40,379 nt of DNA from Sphingomonas sp. (GCA_002707985.1 PAOI01000068.1:1-40379); one strand, 5' to 3'; numbered from the stretch's first letter, positions 19,397-29,251 are shown. The notes: generated by a model from the sequence alone, not told the origin. Made by a program: numbers and translations.

Positions 19397-19951
19397 TTAT
19401 CCTGTGCCGACAGCAGCTTCCGCCGCCGATTTCAGGCTGTCGAGTTGCGTTCCAAGGACCGAATCAACCGGCCCCGCCATCCCTTCGACGCTGCCCGTGC
19501 CGCCGTCGCTAACCGAATAGGTCAGCGTGATGCGCGTGCGGCCTGCGCCCGGGATCGGAGTCAGCACGAAATCAAGCACGCCCCGCACCGGATATTGTTG
19601 CAGCGGGCCCAGCGCCCCGGCGAACCGCAGCAGCTGGTTCGGAACCACCGCCAGCACGCGCAGATGCTCGATTCCGCCACCGCCGGTGAGCGCCTCGCAC
19701 CAGCAACCGCCCGGGCGAAGATCGAGCGTCAGGTTCGCGCTCGATCCCGACAGGGTATGGCTCGACTGCCACCATTGCGCGGGCTGCACCAACGTCTCCC
19801 ACACCTGTTCCGGAGACGTCGCCACTTCGACGCTATGGCGAACCATGAATCCGTTCGCCGAAGCCGAAACCACTTCGGCACGAGCCGATGGCGCCAGCGT
19901 CGCCATGGCAACCGCAAGCGCCACGCCGGCGCGCGGGATCACGCCGCCCAT
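19397..19951 (-). CDS. Exported SRPBCC-superfamily protein
   Basis: 184 residues. The N-terminus is a signal peptide ending near SARAEV. The mature part has the SRPBCC (START-like) pattern: HSVEVATSPEQVWETLVQPAQWW, then DLRPGGCWCEAL, LLRFAGALGPLQ and a C-terminal amphipathic helix (LDSLKSAAEAAV). The fold binds hydrophobic ligands; an exported version is less common than cytoplasmic ones. It overlaps the upstream membrane-protein gene by 13 bp, so the two are coupled. Ligand and role are unknown. Placement between adk and rpsM is not typical of the ribosomal cluster. Confidence 0.75.
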   Translation of the reverse strand: MGGVIPRAGVALAVAMATLAPSARAEVVSASANGFMVRHSVEVATSPEQVWETLVQPAQWWQSSHTLSGSSANLTLDLRPGGCWCEALTGGGGIEHLRVLAVVPNQLLRFAGALGPLQQYPVRGVLDFVLTPIPGAGRTRITLTYSVSDGGTGSVEGMAGPVDSVLGTQLDSLKSAAEAAVGTG

Positions 19952-20382
19952 GCCAGCCCCCCGTCGGCGTCGCTGTCATTGGCGGGCTTGCGCGTGGCGG
20001 CCACCCGCGCACGACGCTTGCGCGTGCGCGCCGATGGCCGGCGCCCCAGCGCGCCGGCGATGCGACCGCGCAGATATGCTGCCGCGCCCCGCACCTTGCC
20101 GATGGTCGCCATCGTCCACACCGCGATCACGGTATCCAGATACAGCGAAATGTCCCAGGCGAGCAGCGCCGCGACGTCGGTCGATCCGAGCACGGCGATC
20201 ATCTCGAACCCGCCCAGCGCGATACCGATGAACACCAGCGCAAAGATCATGTGGCGACGCTCGAGCGCGTCGAGCCACGCCACCGGCTTCACGACCAGCA
20301 CGTCATGAATCGCACGCACCACCGGTACGTCCGGAAACAATTTCATCGTAAGCAACAAAAGCGCCAGCAAAGCTGCAGTCAC
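19939..20382 (-). CDS. Small integral membrane protein of unknown function
   Basis: 147 residues from GTG 20382, chosen because GGGAGGGA lies about 5 nt upstream; a longer in-frame start at 20436 lacks this. It has three hydrophobic segments (TAALLALLLLTMKLF, MIFALVFIGIALGGFEMIAVL and LYLDTVIAVWTMAT) and a strongly basic C-terminal tail with RTRKRRARVAATRK, which probably faces the cytoplasm. No family was recognised. It starts 80 bp after the adk stop on the same strand and overlaps the SRPBCC gene. Confidence 0.65.
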   Translation of the reverse strand: MTAALLALLLLTMKLFPDVPVVRAIHDVLVVKPVAWLDALERRHMIFALVFIGIALGGFEMIAVLGSTDVAALLAWDISLYLDTVIAVWTMATIGKVRGAAAYLRGRIAGALGRRPSARTRKRRARVAATRKPANDSDADGGLAWAA

Positions 20383-20429
20383 GGCATTCCCTCCCGCCTG
20401 ATACGGAAAAGATAGCGCGTCTCTCGCTC

Positions 20430-20445
20430 CCGGCAAGGTTGCCGG
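20430..20445 (-). other. Stem-loop after adk
   Basis: CCGGCA and TGCCGG pair around a 4-nt loop 17 bp beyond the adk stop. There is no adjacent T-run, so it is at most a weak terminator or RNA-processing site between adk and the membrane-protein gene. Confidence 0.35.
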
Positions 20446-20461
20446 CGCGCGAGGAGGCCGG

Positions 20462-21109
20462 TCAGGCGTTCAGGATGGCGTCGATCTGGCGCCCGACTTC
20501 GTCGATATCGGCCATGCCATCGACTTTGCGGACGATCCCCTTTTCCTCATAAAAGGGAAGGATCGGCGCGGTCTGGGCACGATATTCGGCCATGCGCGTG
20601 CGCACCGTTTCGGCATTGTCGTCGGGACGGCGCTTGAATTCGTGGCTGCCGCAGATGTCGCAGGTGCCTTCGACCTTGGGCTGCTTGAATTTGTCGTGAT
20701 AGCCCTCGCCGCATTTGGCGCAGGTGAAGCGACCTTCGACGCGCTCGACCAGCGCCTCTTCATCGACCACCAGTTCGATCACACAGTCGAGCTGCCGCCC
20801 GCGCCGCGCAAGCAGCTCCTCGAGCGTCGCGGCCTGCGCCGCGGTGCGCGGATAGCCGTCGAAGATCACGCCCTTCTCGGTATCGGGCATGTCGAGCCGC
20901 TCGCCGATGATGCCCGATACGATCTCGTCGGAAACCAGCTTGCCCGCGTCCATCACTTCCTTAGCCTTCAGGCCGATCGGCGTGCCCGATTTGACCGCCG
21001 CGCGCAGCATGTCGCCGGTCGACAACTGCACCATGCCGCGTTCATGCTCCAGACGTTTCGCCTGGGTGCCCTTGCCCGCACCCGGCGGTCCAAGAAGGAT
21101 GATGTTCAT
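20462..21109 (-). CDS. adk: Adenylate kinase
   Basis: 215 residues. The P-loop GPPGAGKGT is at residues 7-15, the AMP-binding region has STGDMLRAAV, and IFDGYPRTAAQA is the conserved family motif (phenylalanine replaced by tyrosine in FDGxPR). The LID carries four cysteines (130, 133, 150, 153), a zinc-binding site of the long zinc-type kinases. It converts ATP + AMP to 2 ADP. ATG 21109 has GGGAG 6 nt upstream. It follows secY closely, the usual secY-adk arrangement. Confidence 0.98.
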   Translation of the reverse strand: MNIILLGPPGAGKGTQAKRLEHERGMVQLSTGDMLRAAVKSGTPIGLKAKEVMDAGKLVSDEIVSGIIGERLDMPDTEKGVIFDGYPRTAAQAATLEELLARRGRQLDCVIELVVDEEALVERVEGRFTCAKCGEGYHDKFKQPKVEGTCDICGSHEFKRRPDDNAETVRTRMAEYRAQTAPILPFYEEKGIVRKVDGMADIDEVGRQIDAILNA

Positions 21110-21136
21110 GGCTAGCTCCCCTGTTTCGCCGCGCAT

Positions 21137-22501
21137 TTAGCGCGCGCGGCCGCCCTTCAGCTTCGCCTTCTTGATAAGGTCGCCATATTGATGCGCAAGC
21201 AGGTGCGACTGAATCTGCGTCACCGTGTCCATCGTCACGTTGACGACGATCAGCAAGCTGGTGCCGCCGAGCAGGAAGGGAATCCCCATCTGCGCGATCA
21301 GATATTCGGGCACGAGACAGATCAGTGCCAGATAAGCCGCACCGATGACGGTGATGCGCGTCAGCACATAATCGAAATATTTCTCGGTGTTCTTGCCAGG
21401 ACGAATGCCCGGAATGAACCCGCCATAGCGCTTCAGATTGTCCGCCGTCTCTTCGGGATTGAAGACGACCGCAGTGTAGAAGAAGCTGAAGAAGATGATG
21501 CCGGCGCCATAGAGCAGCATATAGATCGGGCTGCCATGCTGCAGATACTGGTTGAGCGAAATCAGCAGATTGCTCCACCAGCCTTCGCCTGCACCCGGCT
21601 GACCCGCGAACTGCGTGATCGTCAGCGGCAGCAGCAGCAGCGACGAGGCGAAGATCGGCGGAATGACGCCCGCGGTGTTGAGCTTGAGCGGCAAATGGCT
21701 GCGCTCGGCCTGAACGCCGCGTGCGGTCTGGCGCTTGGGATATTGGATCAGGATGCGGCGCTGCGCGCGCTCCATGAAGCAGATGAACAGGACCAGCAGC
21801 GCGATCGCGACGATGATCGCGATGATCGCCACCGGATTCATCGAACCGGTGCGGCCGCTTTCGAACAGCTGATACAGCGTGCGCGGCATGGTCGCGACGA
21901 TGCCGGCCATGATGATCAGCGAAATGCCGTTGCCGACGCCGCGGCTGGTGATCTGCTCGCCCAGCCACATCAGGAACATGGTGCCGCCGACCAGCGAAAT
22001 GACCGCGCCGATGCGGAACAGCAGCCCCGGCTCGATCACTGCCTGCACGCCCTGATTGGCGCCCAGCGCCTCAAGCCCGGTGGCGATGACATAGCCCTGC
22101 ACCGCCGTCAGCGCGACGGTGCCGTAGCGGGTGTACTGGTTCAGCCGCTTGCGGCCGCTTTCGCCTTCCTTCTTGATCGCGGCGAGCTGCGGGCTCAGCG
22201 AGCTGGCCAGCTGCACGACGATCGAGGCAGTGATGTACGGCATCACGCCCAGCGCGACGACGCTCATGCGCTGCAGCGCGCCGCCCGAAAAGCTGTTGAA
22301 GAAATCGAGCACGCCGCCCTGAGTCTGCTGCGCGAGCAGGCCGAGCGAGGTCGGATCGATCCCCGGCAGCGGCACATAGCTCAGCATACGGAACACAATC
22401 AGCGCGCCGAGCGTAAACCACAGGCGCTTCTTGAGTTCGGTAGCCTTGCCGAATTTGGACAGGTTCAGGCTGGTTGCCATTTGATCGGCTGTCGATGCCA
22501 T
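21137..22501 (-). CDS. secY: Preprotein translocase subunit SecY
   Basis: 454 residues with ten membrane helices. Family signatures include YVPLPGID, GVMPYITASIVVQL (helix 2), GRKRLNQYTRYGT and FNPEETADNLKRYGGFIPGIRPGKNT. SecY is the central channel of the Sec translocon in the inner membrane. A second ATG at codon 8 exists, but the first has the better upstream sequence. The gene is separated from rplO by about 197 bp that includes a 10-bp perfect hairpin. Confidence 0.99.
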   Translation of the reverse strand: MASTADQMATSLNLSKFGKATELKKRLWFTLGALIVFRMLSYVPLPGIDPTSLGLLAQQTQGGVLDFFNSFSGGALQRMSVVALGVMPYITASIVVQLASSLSPQLAAIKKEGESGRKRLNQYTRYGTVALTAVQGYVIATGLEALGANQGVQAVIEPGLLFRIGAVISLVGGTMFLMWLGEQITSRGVGNGISLIIMAGIVATMPRTLYQLFESGRTGSMNPVAIIAIIVAIALLVLFICFMERAQRRILIQYPKRQTARGVQAERSHLPLKLNTAGVIPPIFASSLLLLPLTITQFAGQPGAGEGWWSNLLISLNQYLQHGSPIYMLLYGAGIIFFSFFYTAVVFNPEETADNLKRYGGFIPGIRPGKNTEKYFDYVLTRITVIGAAYLALICLVPEYLIAQMGIPFLLGGTSLLIVVNVTMDTVTQIQSHLLAHQYGDLIKKAKLKGGRAR

Positions 22502-22665
22502 GTCGTCAGATCGTCCCGGAAATTGCCGGGGAGACTCATGCCCCCCGCATGTTCACGCCCATATAGGCGCTTGGGCCGCGATGTCTAAGGGTGGATCGAC
22601 ATCGCCTCGCCCGGCTGAACGGAACCGATGGATCGCACACTGCGATTGCGGGCTCCGAACGCAGT

Positions 22666-22690
22666 GAAGGGCGGGACCAGCCCGCCCTTC
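22666..22690 (-). other. Perfect stem-loop between rplO and secY
   Basis: A 10-bp perfect stem (22666-22675 with 22681-22690) and 5-nt loop lie 8 bp past the rplO stop. There is no T-tract, so it is more likely an mRNA stability or processing element than a full terminator. The rest of the 197-bp gap is featureless. Confidence 0.5.
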
Positions 22691-22698
22691 GAAATGCT

Positions 22699-23223
22699 TC
22701 AGCCCGCCTTCTTGGCGGCCTTGGCGCTGCCCTTCTTGGCAGCGGCCTTTTCCGACGCCGGAACGACGTGCGGGATCTCGATCGATCCGCCGGCCTTTTC
22801 GACCGCTTCCTTCGCGCCCTTTGACGCGCCGGCGACGACGAAGCTCAGCTTCGTGCTGATCTCGCCCTTGCCCAGCAGGCGAACACCGTCCTTGCCGCCA
22901 CGCGCCAGGCCCGCAGCCTTAAGCGCGGCGTGGTCGACAGTCGCCTTGGCGTCGAGCTTGCCGGCATCGACGGCCTTCTGGATCGCGCCGATATTCACTT
23001 CGGCATAATCCTTGGCGAAGATGTTGTTGAAGCCGCGCTTCGGCAGACGCATGTGGAGCGGCATCTGACCGCCCTCGAAGCCCTTGATCGAAACGCCTTC
23101 GCGGCTCTTCTGACCCTTCTGGCCGCGGCCCGAGGTCTTGCCCTTGCCCGAGCCGATGCCACGGCCGACGCGCATGCGTTCCTTGCGGGAGCCTTCGTTA
23201 TCGCGGAGATCGTTGAGTTTCAT
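22699..23223 (-). CDS. rplO: 50S ribosomal protein L15
   Basis: 174 residues (E. coli 144). It begins [20 protein letters not shown], followed by the basic Gly-rich loop ([20 protein letters not shown]) and [18 protein letters not shown], which are L15 signatures. The additional length is a low-complexity Ala/Lys C-terminal tail ([17 protein letters not shown]). It lies between rpmD and secY in the spc cluster. Confidence 0.99.
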   Translation of the reverse strand: MKLNDLRDNEGSRKERMRVGRGIGSGKGKTSGRGQKGQKSREGVSIKGFEGGQMPLHMRLPKRGFNNIFAKDYAEVNIGAIQKAVDAGKLDAKATVDHAALKAAGLARGGKDGVRLLGKGEISTKLSFVVAGASKGAKEAVEKAGGSIEIPHVVPASEKAAAKKGSAKAAKKAG

Positions 23224-23267
23224 GTCTGTGCACTCGCTTTCGCTTTGTTCGCGCTGAAAAATGAGGA

Positions 23268-23286
23268 AGGGGGCCGTTAGCCCCCT
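23268..23286 (-). other. Stem-loop between rpmD and rplO
   Basis: AGGGGGC and GCCCCCT form a perfect 7-bp stem with a 5-nt loop. On the - strand a T-rich stretch begins a few bases later. It may cause partial termination or mark a processing site inside the spc operon. Confidence 0.45.
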
Positions 23287-23319
23287 GCCCCTGATTTGTC
23301 ACGGGTAAATCGAAGGGGT

Positions 23320-23514
23320 TCAGCCTTCGACCGTCACCATATGCTGCACCTTGCGGATCATGCCGCGCACCTCGGGGGTGTCCTTCAGCTCGACCGTCTT
23401 GTGCATCTTGTTGAGGCCCAGGCCGACCAAGGTCGCGCGCTGGCTCTTTTCGCGACGGATCGGCGACCCGGTCTGGGTCACCTTCACCGTCTTTGCTTCG
23501 TCTTTCTTCGCCAT
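23320..23514 (-). CDS. rpmD: 50S ribosomal protein L30
   Basis: 64 residues. [38 protein letters not shown] holds the L30 core, including the GLGLNK loop that binds 23S rRNA, and it ends [14 protein letters not shown]. It begins 7 bp after the rpsE stop. Confidence 0.98.
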   Translation of the reverse strand: MAKKDEAKTVKVTQTGSPIRREKSQRATLVGLGLNKMHKTVELKDTPEVRGMIRKVQHMVTVEG

Positions 23515-23521
23515 GGGAGCC

Positions 23522-24259
23522 TTACTCCGTCACGGCCGCCGCATCCGCCTCGGCGGTCTGCGAACCACCGCGGCCGAGCAGGTCGGCGATCTTCTTGCCA
23601 CGACGCTGCGCCACCGACTTGGGCGAGGTCTGCTCGCCAAGCGCTTCGAACGTGGCGCGGATCATGTTGTAGGGGTTCGACGTGCCGATCGACTTGGTCA
23701 CCACGTCGGCGACGCCCAGCGATTCGAACACGGCGCGCATCGGACCGCCGGCGATGATGCCCGTACCGGCCGGAGCCGAGCGGACATAAACGCGACCGGC
23801 ACCGAAGTGACCGCGGCCGTCATGGTGCAGCGTGCGGCCTTCCTTCAGCGGCACGCGAACCATCTTCTTCTTCGCCGAAGCAGTCGCCTTGGAAATGGCT
23901 TCCGGCACTTCGCGCGCCTTGCCATGACCGAAGCCGACGCGGCCCTTGCCGTCGCCGACAACGACGAGCGCAGCGAAACCGAACCGCTTGCCGCCCTTCA
24001 CCGTCTTGGAGACGCGGTTGATGTGGACGAGCTTTTCGATCAGCTCCTCACCGCCATCATCCTGGCCGCCACCGCGACGATCGTCGCGACGACCACGGCC
24101 GCGGCCGCCGTCACGGCCACCGCGATCACCGCCGCCACGGCCACGGCCGCCACGGCCGCCGCGCGGCGGATGCTGGTTGGTGACGTCCTGCACCGTCGTT
24201 TCGGGCGCAAGCGTCGCTTCGGGCTGGTTGCCCTGGCCGGTCGTGTTTTCGTCAGCCAT
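23522..24259 (-). CDS. rpsE: 30S ribosomal protein S5 with long Arg/Gly-rich N-terminal extension
   Basis: 245 residues against about 167 in E. coli. The core starts near residue 72 ([19 protein letters not shown]) and contains [17 protein letters not shown] and the helicase-linked [11 protein letters not shown] region; it lies at the mRNA entrance. Ahead of it is an extension of about 70 residues: an acidic/polar first 30, then residues 33-66 made almost entirely of Arg, Gly and Asp in RGG-like repeats. Similar disordered tails occur in sphingomonad S5 proteins; their role is unknown. Confidence 0.98.
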   Translation of the reverse strand: MADENTTGQGNQPEATLAPETTVQDVTNQHPPRGGRGGRGRGGGDRGGRDGGRGRGRRDDRRGGGQDDGGEELIEKLVHINRVSKTVKGGKRFGFAALVVVGDGKGRVGFGHGKAREVPEAISKATASAKKKMVRVPLKEGRTLHHDGRGHFGAGRVYVRSAPAGTGIIAGGPMRAVFESLGVADVVTKSIGTSNPYNMIRATFEALGEQTSPKSVAQRRGKKIADLLGRGGSQTAEADAAAVTE

Positions 24260-24261
24260 TC

Positions 24262-24621
24262 TTAAAACTCCAATCCGCCTTCACGCGCGGCATCCGCCAG
24301 CGCCTTGACGCGTCCGTGGAAGAGGAACCCGCCACGATCGAACACGACCTGCGTGACGCCGGCCTTCTTGGCGGCCTCGGCGACGCGCTTGCCGACTTCG
24401 GCAGCGGCTTCCGCATTGGCGCCCGACTTGCCGCGCACGTCCTTGTCCAGCGTCGATGCAGCCGCGAGCGTCCTGCCCGCCGCGTCGTCGATCACCTGGG
24501 CATAGATGTGCTTGCCCGAACGATGCACGGACAGCCGCGGACGGTTGCCCGAACGCGCACGAAGCGCGGTACGATTGCGCCGGCGGCGCTTCTCGAAGAG
24601 CGACATTCCCTTGGTCATCAC
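24262..24621 (-). CDS. rplR: 50S ribosomal protein L18
   Basis: 119 residues. The N-terminus [20 protein letters not shown] (after a short lead) and [28 protein letters not shown] are L18 signatures, and it ends [20 protein letters not shown]. It binds 5S rRNA. The start overlaps the rplF stop by 4 bp. Confidence 0.99.
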   Translation of the reverse strand: MMTKGMSLFEKRRRRNRTALRARSGNRPRLSVHRSGKHIYAQVIDDAAGRTLAAASTLDKDVRGKSGANAEAAAEVGKRVAEAAKKAGVTQVVFDRGGFLFHGRVKALADAAREGGLEF

Positions 24622-25151
24622 TTCTTCTTCCCTTCCTTGCGGAAGATATACTCGCCGTCATATTTGATGCCCTTGCCCTTATAGGGCTCCGGCTTGCGCC
24701 AACGGCGGATTTCCGCGGCCAACTGGCCAACCTTCTGCTTGTCGATGCCGCTGATCTCGACCGTGGTCTGATCGGGCGTCTTGACCTCGATGCCTTCCGG
24801 CACGTCGATATCGACATCGTGGCTGTAGCCGAGTTGCAGCTTGAGCTTGCGACCCGAGGCGCTGGCGCGATAGCCGACGCCGCTGATCAGCAGCTTCTTC
24901 GAAAAGCCGTCGGTCACACCCGTCACCAGGTTCTGCACCATGGTGCGCTGCATGCCCCAGAACGAGCGCGCGCGCTTGGTCTGGTTGATCGGCTGCACCG
25001 AAATGCCGTTGTCGGTCATTTCATAGGTGACCAGCGGATCCTTCGGCATGGTGAGCGTGCCCTTGGGGCCCTTCACCGAAACCTCGGCACCGTCGATATT
25101 GGCGGTAACGCCAGCCGGAATGGCAACCGGCTTTTTGCCGATGCGGCTCAT
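24618..25151 (-). CDS. rplF: 50S ribosomal protein L6
   Basis: 177 residues, the standard length. It begins [15 protein letters not shown], contains [20 protein letters not shown] and [20 protein letters not shown], and ends with [16 protein letters not shown], the conserved C-terminal RNA-binding stretch. It sits near the sarcin-ricin loop. It shares one base with the rpsH stop. Confidence 0.99.
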   Translation of the reverse strand: MSRIGKKPVAIPAGVTANIDGAEVSVKGPKGTLTMPKDPLVTYEMTDNGISVQPINQTKRARSFWGMQRTMVQNLVTGVTDGFSKKLLISGVGYRASASGRKLKLQLGYSHDVDIDVPEGIEVKTPDQTTVEISGIDKQKVGQLAAEIRRWRKPEPYKGKGIKYDGEYIFRKEGKKK

Positions 25152-25546
25152 CAGAACACCTCCGCCAGCACTTCGCCGCCGACATTCTGCTCGCGCGCTT
25201 CGGCATCCGAAAGCACGCCGCGGGGCGTCGACACGATGGTGATGCCCAGGCCGTTGCGAACCTTCGGAAGTTCCTGCGAACCCGAATAGACGCGGCGGCC
25301 AGGCTTCGAGACGCGCGCGACGTGCTTGATCGCCGGCTGGCCTTCGAAATATTTGAGCTCGATGCGGATGCCCGCTGCCGGGCCCATCTGCTCTTCGGAA
25401 TATCCGCGAATATAGCCTTCGCGCTGCAGCACGTCGAGAACGCGCGCGCGCAGCTTCGAAGCCGGAGTCAGCACGCTGTCCTTGCGGGCGCGCTGGCCAT
25501 TGCGGATGCGGGTGAGCATGTCACCCAGGGGATCGGTCACTGCCAT
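25151..25546 (-). CDS. rpsH: 30S ribosomal protein S8
   Basis: 131 residues. It begins [20 protein letters not shown] and ends with [32 protein letters not shown], both classic S8 stretches. S8 is a primary 16S rRNA binder, and in E. coli it represses the spc operon; no matching operator was sought here. Confidence 0.99.
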   Translation of the reverse strand: MAVTDPLGDMLTRIRNGQRARKDSVLTPASKLRARVLDVLQREGYIRGYSEEQMGPAAGIRIELKYFEGQPAIKHVARVSKPGRRVYSGSQELPKVRNGLGITIVSTPRGVLSDAEAREQNVGGEVLAEVF

Positions 25547-25557
25547 ATTCGTGATCC

Positions 25558-25863
25558 TTACCAGCTCGACTTGGTGACGCCCGGGATGAGGCCCTTGTTG
25601 GCCAGATCACGGAGCATGACGCGCGCGAGACGGAACTTGCGGTAATAACCGCGCGGGCGGCCGGTCAGCTCGCAACGATTGCGAACGCGGGTGGGATTCG
25701 CATTGCGCGGAATCTCAGCCATCTTCAGCCGGGCGATGAGACGCTCGGTCTCATCCAGGCTCTTGTCGTTCGCGATCGCCTTCAGCTTCGCATATTTGCC
25801 GGCATATTGCTTTACCAGCTTCTTGCGCCGCTCGTTCTTGTTGATCGAACTCAGTTTCGCCAT
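25558..25863 (-). CDS. rpsN: 30S ribosomal protein S14 (zinc-independent type)
   Basis: 101 residues, the long C-minus form lacking the CxxC zinc motifs. It begins [21 protein letters not shown], with [21 protein letters not shown] near the C-terminus as in E. coli S14. It lies between rplE and rpsH. Confidence 0.99.
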   Translation of the reverse strand: MAKLSSINKNERRKKLVKQYAGKYAKLKAIANDKSLDETERLIARLKMAEIPRNANPTRVRNRCELTGRPRGYYRKFRLARVMLRDLANKGLIPGVTKSSW

Positions 25864-25882
25864 GACTTAAGTTCTTCCTTCC

Positions 25883-26467
25883 TTACGCCGCCTGCTTCGC
25901 TTCGCCGTCCGCATCCTGCGGGAACGGGAAGCCGAAGAGACGGAGGAGTTCGCGAGCCTCTTCGTCGGTCTTCGCGGTGGTGGTCACGATGATGTCCATG
26001 CCGCGCACCTTGTCGATGCGGTCATAGTTGATCTCGGGGAAAATGATCTGTTCCTTCACGCCCATCGCGTAATTGCCACGACCATCGAACGACTTGGGGT
26101 TCAGCCCCCGGAAGTCGCGCGTGCGCGGCAATGCGATCGTGATGAGGCGATCGAGGAATTCGTACATCCGTTCACGGCGCAAGGTTACCTTGCAGCCGAT
26201 CGCCATGCCTTCACGCAGCTTGAACTGCGCGATCGACTTCTTGGCCTTGGTGACGACGGGCTTCTGGCCTGCGATCAGTTCCATTTCCGAAGCGGCCTGT
26301 TCGACCTTCTTCTTGTCCTGGGTCGCTTCGCCCACGCCCATGTTCAGAACGATCTTTTCGATCTTCGGAACTTCGAGCGCGTTCTTGTAGCCGAACTTTT
26401 CCGTCATCGCCTTGGCGATCTTGGAATCGTACAGCTCCCGCATGCGGGGGGTGTATTTGTCAGCCAT
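25883..26467 (-). CDS. rplE: 50S ribosomal protein L5
   Basis: 194 residues. Signature stretches are [62 protein letters not shown] and [22 protein letters not shown]5 binds 5S rRNA and contacts P-site tRNA. It overlaps rplX by 8 bp and has a slightly longer C-terminus than E. coli L5. Confidence 0.99.
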   Translation of the reverse strand: MADKYTPRMRELYDSKIAKAMTEKFGYKNALEVPKIEKIVLNMGVGEATQDKKKVEQAASEMELIAGQKPVVTKAKKSIAQFKLREGMAIGCKVTLRRERMYEFLDRLITIALPRTRDFRGLNPKSFDGRGNYAMGVKEQIIFPEINYDRIDKVRGMDIIVTTTAKTDEEARELLRLFGFPFPQDADGEAKQAA

Positions 26468-26777
26468 TGATGACCTCCCCGGTCTTGACGGCGACGCGAA
26501 CCTTCTTGCCGTCGCGCACTTCGAAACGCACGCGGGTCGCCTTGCCGTCCTTCGTGACGAGCGCGACCTTCGACGCGTGCAGCGGTGCGGCTTCGCGCTT
26601 GATGCCGCCCTGCGGATCGCCCTGGCTGGGCTTCACGTGACGGGCATGCACATTGATGCCGTCGACGATCAGCTTGCCTTCACGCGGCATCGCCTTGACG
26701 ACTTCGCCGGTGCGACCCTTGTCCTTGCCGGACAGGACGATGACCTGATCGCCCTTCTTGATCTTCGCAGCAGACAT
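26460..26777 (-). CDS. rplX: 50S ribosomal protein L24
   Basis: 105 residues. It begins [26 protein letters not shown], the KOW motif of L24, an assembly initiator protein of the large subunit. ATG 26777 shares its first base with the rplN stop (TGATG), giving tight coupling; a GTG one codon earlier is possible but less likely. Confidence 0.99.
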   Translation of the reverse strand: MSAAKIKKGDQVIVLSGKDKGRTGEVVKAMPREGKLIVDGINVHARHVKPSQGDPQGGIKREAAPLHASKVALVTKDGKATRVRFEVRDGKKVRVAVKTGEVING

Positions 26778-27145
26778 CACAGCACCTCCGGCGCAAGCGA
26801 GATGATCTTCATGAAGCCCTTGCCGCGCAGTTCACGCACGACCGGGCCGAAGATACGCGTGCCGATCGGCTCTTCGTTCTTGTTGACGAGCACCGCGGCG
26901 TTGCCGTCGAAACGGATCACCGATCCGTCGTTGCGACGAATGTCCTTGGCGGTACGCACGATCACCGCGCGGTGAACGTCGCCCTTCTTCACGCGGCCGC
27001 GCGGCGCTGCTTCCTTGACGGAGACGACGATCACGTCGCCCACGCCGGCGAAACGACGCTTCGATCCGCCCAGCACCTTGATGCACTGCACACGCTTCGC
27101 GCCGCTGTTGTCCGCGACGTCGAGATTCGACTGCATCTGGATCAT
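26777..27145 (-). CDS. rplN: 50S ribosomal protein L14
   Basis: 122 residues. It contains [20 protein letters not shown], the L14 signature [15 protein letters not shown] and [14 protein letters not shown]. It contacts the small subunit at bridge B8. It follows rpsQ after an 85-bp gap. Confidence 0.99.
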   Translation of the reverse strand: MIQMQSNLDVADNSGAKRVQCIKVLGGSKRRFAGVGDVIVVSVKEAAPRGRVKKGDVHRAVIVRTAKDIRRNDGSVIRFDGNAAVLVNKNEEPIGTRIFGPVVRELRGKGFMKIISLAPEVL

Positions 27146-27230
27146 AGATCCGGTTCCTTCTCAAATGGCCTGCCGGAACATGCCCGGTGGTTCCAACTTC
27201 GCTTCCCGGGTTGCCCCGGAACTACTCGCT

Positions 27231-27506
27231 TCAGGCGGACGCTTCCGACTTCACTTCCGGCGTCGCATGGGTGTTCACCCGTTCGATCACCTTCCAGGTC
27301 TTCAGCTTCGAAATCGGCTTCGTCTCTTCGATACGAACCGTTTCGCCCGCCTTGTATTCATTCGCCTCGTCATGGGCGTGATACTTTTTCGAGCGGCGGA
27401 TGATCTTGCCATAGAGCGGGTGCTTCACCTTGCGCTCCACCAGCACGACCACCGTCTTGTCGCCCTTGTCCGAGACAATGTTCCCGGTCAGCACGCGCTT
27501 CGGCAT
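27231..27506 (-). CDS. rpsQ: 30S ribosomal protein S17
   Basis: 91 residues. It begins [21 protein letters not shown] with [20 protein letters not shown] and [13 protein letters not shown], all S17 motifs. The C-terminal tail is slightly extended. It lies 13 bp after rpmC. Confidence 0.99.
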   Translation of the reverse strand: MPKRVLTGNIVSDKGDKTVVVLVERKVKHPLYGKIIRRSKKYHAHDEANEYKAGETVRIEETKPISKLKTWKVIERVNTHATPEVKSEASA

Positions 27507-27519
27507 GGTCTCGAACTCC

Positions 27520-27723
27520 TTACTTCGCAGCCGAGCGCGAGCGCTCGTTCTGCAGCGTCTTGATGCGCGCGATGTCGCGGCGGACTTCCCGGACGCGGCT
27601 GGCTTTTTCCAGCTGCTGCGTCGCGGCCTGGAACCGCAGGTTGAACGCCTCGCGCTTCAGATTGCCCAGCTCTTCGGTGAGCTGGTCGTCAGTCTTCTGA
27701 CGAAGGTCGGTTGCCTTGGTCAT
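27520..27723 (-). CDS. rpmC: 50S ribosomal protein L29
   Basis: 67 residues from ATG 27723: two helices with [22 protein letters not shown] and [18 protein letters not shown], the standard L29 pattern. It lies near the peptide tunnel exit, where it helps dock trigger factor and SRP. The longer in-frame reading upstream is only the rplP region in another frame. Confidence 0.98.
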   Translation of the reverse strand: MTKATDLRQKTDDQLTEELGNLKREAFNLRFQAATQQLEKASRVREVRRDIARIKTLQNERSRSAAK

Positions 27724-27728
27724 TTTAC

Positions 27729-28160
27729 TCAACCCTCCAGGTGCGACGTGTCGCCGAGACGCGCCACGACCTTGACCTTGATCGGCAGCTTCATCGCGGC
27801 ACGCTCGAACGCTTCGGCAGCGAGCGGACCCGGAACGCCGTCCAGTTCGAACAGGATACGACCCGGCTTGACGCGGGCGACCCAATATTCGGGCGAACCC
27901 TTGCCCGAGCCCATGCGGACTTCGGCCGGCTTGCTCGAAACGGGCAGATCCGGGAATACGCGGATCCACAAACGACCCTGACGCTTGATGTGACGCGTGA
28001 TCGCGCGGCGGGCCGCTTCGATCTGGCGCGCGGTGATCCGCTCGGGCTCCATCGCCTTCAGGCCGTACGACCCGAAGTTCAGCGACGTACCGCCCTTGGC
28101 GTCGCCGTGGATGCGGCCCTTGAACGCCTTGCGGAACTTGGTGCGCTTTGGTTGCAGCAT
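27729..28160 (-). CDS. rplP: 50S ribosomal protein L16
   Basis: 143 residues. It begins [19 protein letters not shown] and contains [19 protein letters not shown] and [19 protein letters not shown], diagnostic for L16, which helps form the A-site region. It starts 18 bp after the rpsC stop. Confidence 0.99.
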   Translation of the reverse strand: MLQPKRTKFRKAFKGRIHGDAKGGTSLNFGSYGLKAMEPERITARQIEAARRAITRHIKRQGRLWIRVFPDLPVSSKPAEVRMGSGKGSPEYWVARVKPGRILFELDGVPGPLAAEAFERAAMKLPIKVKVVARLGDTSHLEG

Positions 28161-28178
28161 TGCTCTAGTTCCTCAAAT

Positions 28179-28874
28179 TCAGCGCGCCGGGCGCACGCCG
28201 GAGGTCTGAGCCTCCTGCATCAGCCGGTCGGTTGCCATCGGATCGTGGCCCAGGATCTCACCCTTGAAGATCCAGACCTTCACGCCGCAGACGCCGTACG
28301 CCGTGTGGGCGGTGGCTTCTGCATAGTCGACATTCGCGCGCAGCGTGTGCAGCGGAACGCGGCCTTCGCGATACCATTCGGTACGCGCGATTTCCGCGCC
28401 GCCCAGACGGCCGCCGCAGTTGATCCGGATGCCTTCGGCACCCAGACGCAGAGCCGACTGCACCGCGCGCTTCATCGCGCGACGGAATGCGATACGGCGT
28501 TCGAGCTGGTCGGCAACGCCCTGCGCGACGAGCTTGGCGTCGACTTCCGGCTTGCGGATTTCGACGATGTTCAGGCTCACGTCGCTCGACGTCATGCTCT
28601 TCAGCTTCAGACGCAGCTTTTCGATGTCCGCGCCCTTCTTGCCGATGATGACACCGGGACGGGCAGCGTAGATCGAAATGCGGCACAGCTTCGCCGGACG
28701 CTCGATCACCACCTTCGAAATGGCAGCCTGCGGCACCGTTTCGAGGATGTACTTGCGGATCTTCAGATCCTCCATGAGCAGCCGGCCATAGTCATGGCCT
28801 TCGGCGAACCAGCGGCTGTCCCAGGTGCGGTTGATCTGGAGGCGCAGACCGATCGGATTTGATTTCTGACCCAT
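28179..28874 (-). CDS. rpsC: 30S ribosomal protein S3
   Basis: 231 residues. It begins [20 protein letters not shown], has the KH-domain motif [15 protein letters not shown], and ends with [17 protein letters not shown] in the C-terminal domain. S3 is at the mRNA entry tunnel. Its ATG overlaps the rplV stop by one base (TAATG). Confidence 0.99.
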   Translation of the reverse strand: MGQKSNPIGLRLQINRTWDSRWFAEGHDYGRLLMEDLKIRKYILETVPQAAISKVVIERPAKLCRISIYAARPGVIIGKKGADIEKLRLKLKSMTSSDVSLNIVEIRKPEVDAKLVAQGVADQLERRIAFRRAMKRAVQSALRLGAEGIRINCGGRLGGAEIARTEWYREGRVPLHTLRANVDYAEATAHTAYGVCGVKVWIFKGEILGHDPMATDRLMQEAQTSGVRPAR

Positions 28875-29251
28875 TATGCTTCCTCCACCTCGCGGACGAC
28901 GATCCGGATACGGCTGAACGGCTTCAGGATGCGCGTCGACTTGCCGCGGCCGCGCGTGGCGAACCGCTTCATCGTGATCGACTTGCCAACCGAAGCCTCC
29001 GCGATGACCAGTGCATCGACGTCGAGGTTGTGGTTGTTCTCGGCATTGGCGATTGCGCTGTCGAGGACCTTCTTCACGTCCACGGCCATCGCCTTCTTCG
29101 AGAAGGTGAGGATGTTGCGGGCATCCTCGGCCTTCTTGCCGCGAATGAGACCGGCAACGAGGTTCAGCTTCTGCGCCGACCCGCGAATCTGCGTGCCAAC
29201 GGCCAGAGCCTCGTTATCCGCCACGCGGCGCGGTGCTGCCTGCTTCGACAT
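28874..29251 (-). CDS. rplV: 50S ribosomal protein L22
   Basis: 125 residues. The core has [21 protein letters not shown] and the tunnel-hairpin region [19 protein letters not shown]. The N-terminus ([15 protein letters not shown]) is about 15 residues longer than in E. coli L22. It shares one base with each neighbour, indicating coupling. Confidence 0.99.
   Translation of the reverse strand: MSKQAAPRRVADNEALAVGTQIRGSAQKLNLVAGLIRGKKAEDARNILTFSKKAMAVDVKKVLDSAIANAENNHNLDVDALVIAEASVGKSITMKRFATRGRGKSTRILKPFSRIRIVVREVEEA

Noticed and set aside
21188..22588. 466-residue open frame on the + strand
   Set aside because: It is antisense to secY; its composition (Gln, Arg, His, Asp) is that of a shadow frame.
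24050..24180. GC-rich repetitive stretch considered as a CRISPR or satellite repeat
   Set aside because: The repeats are irregular and are explained by the Arg/Gly codons of the S5 extension; there are no spacers.
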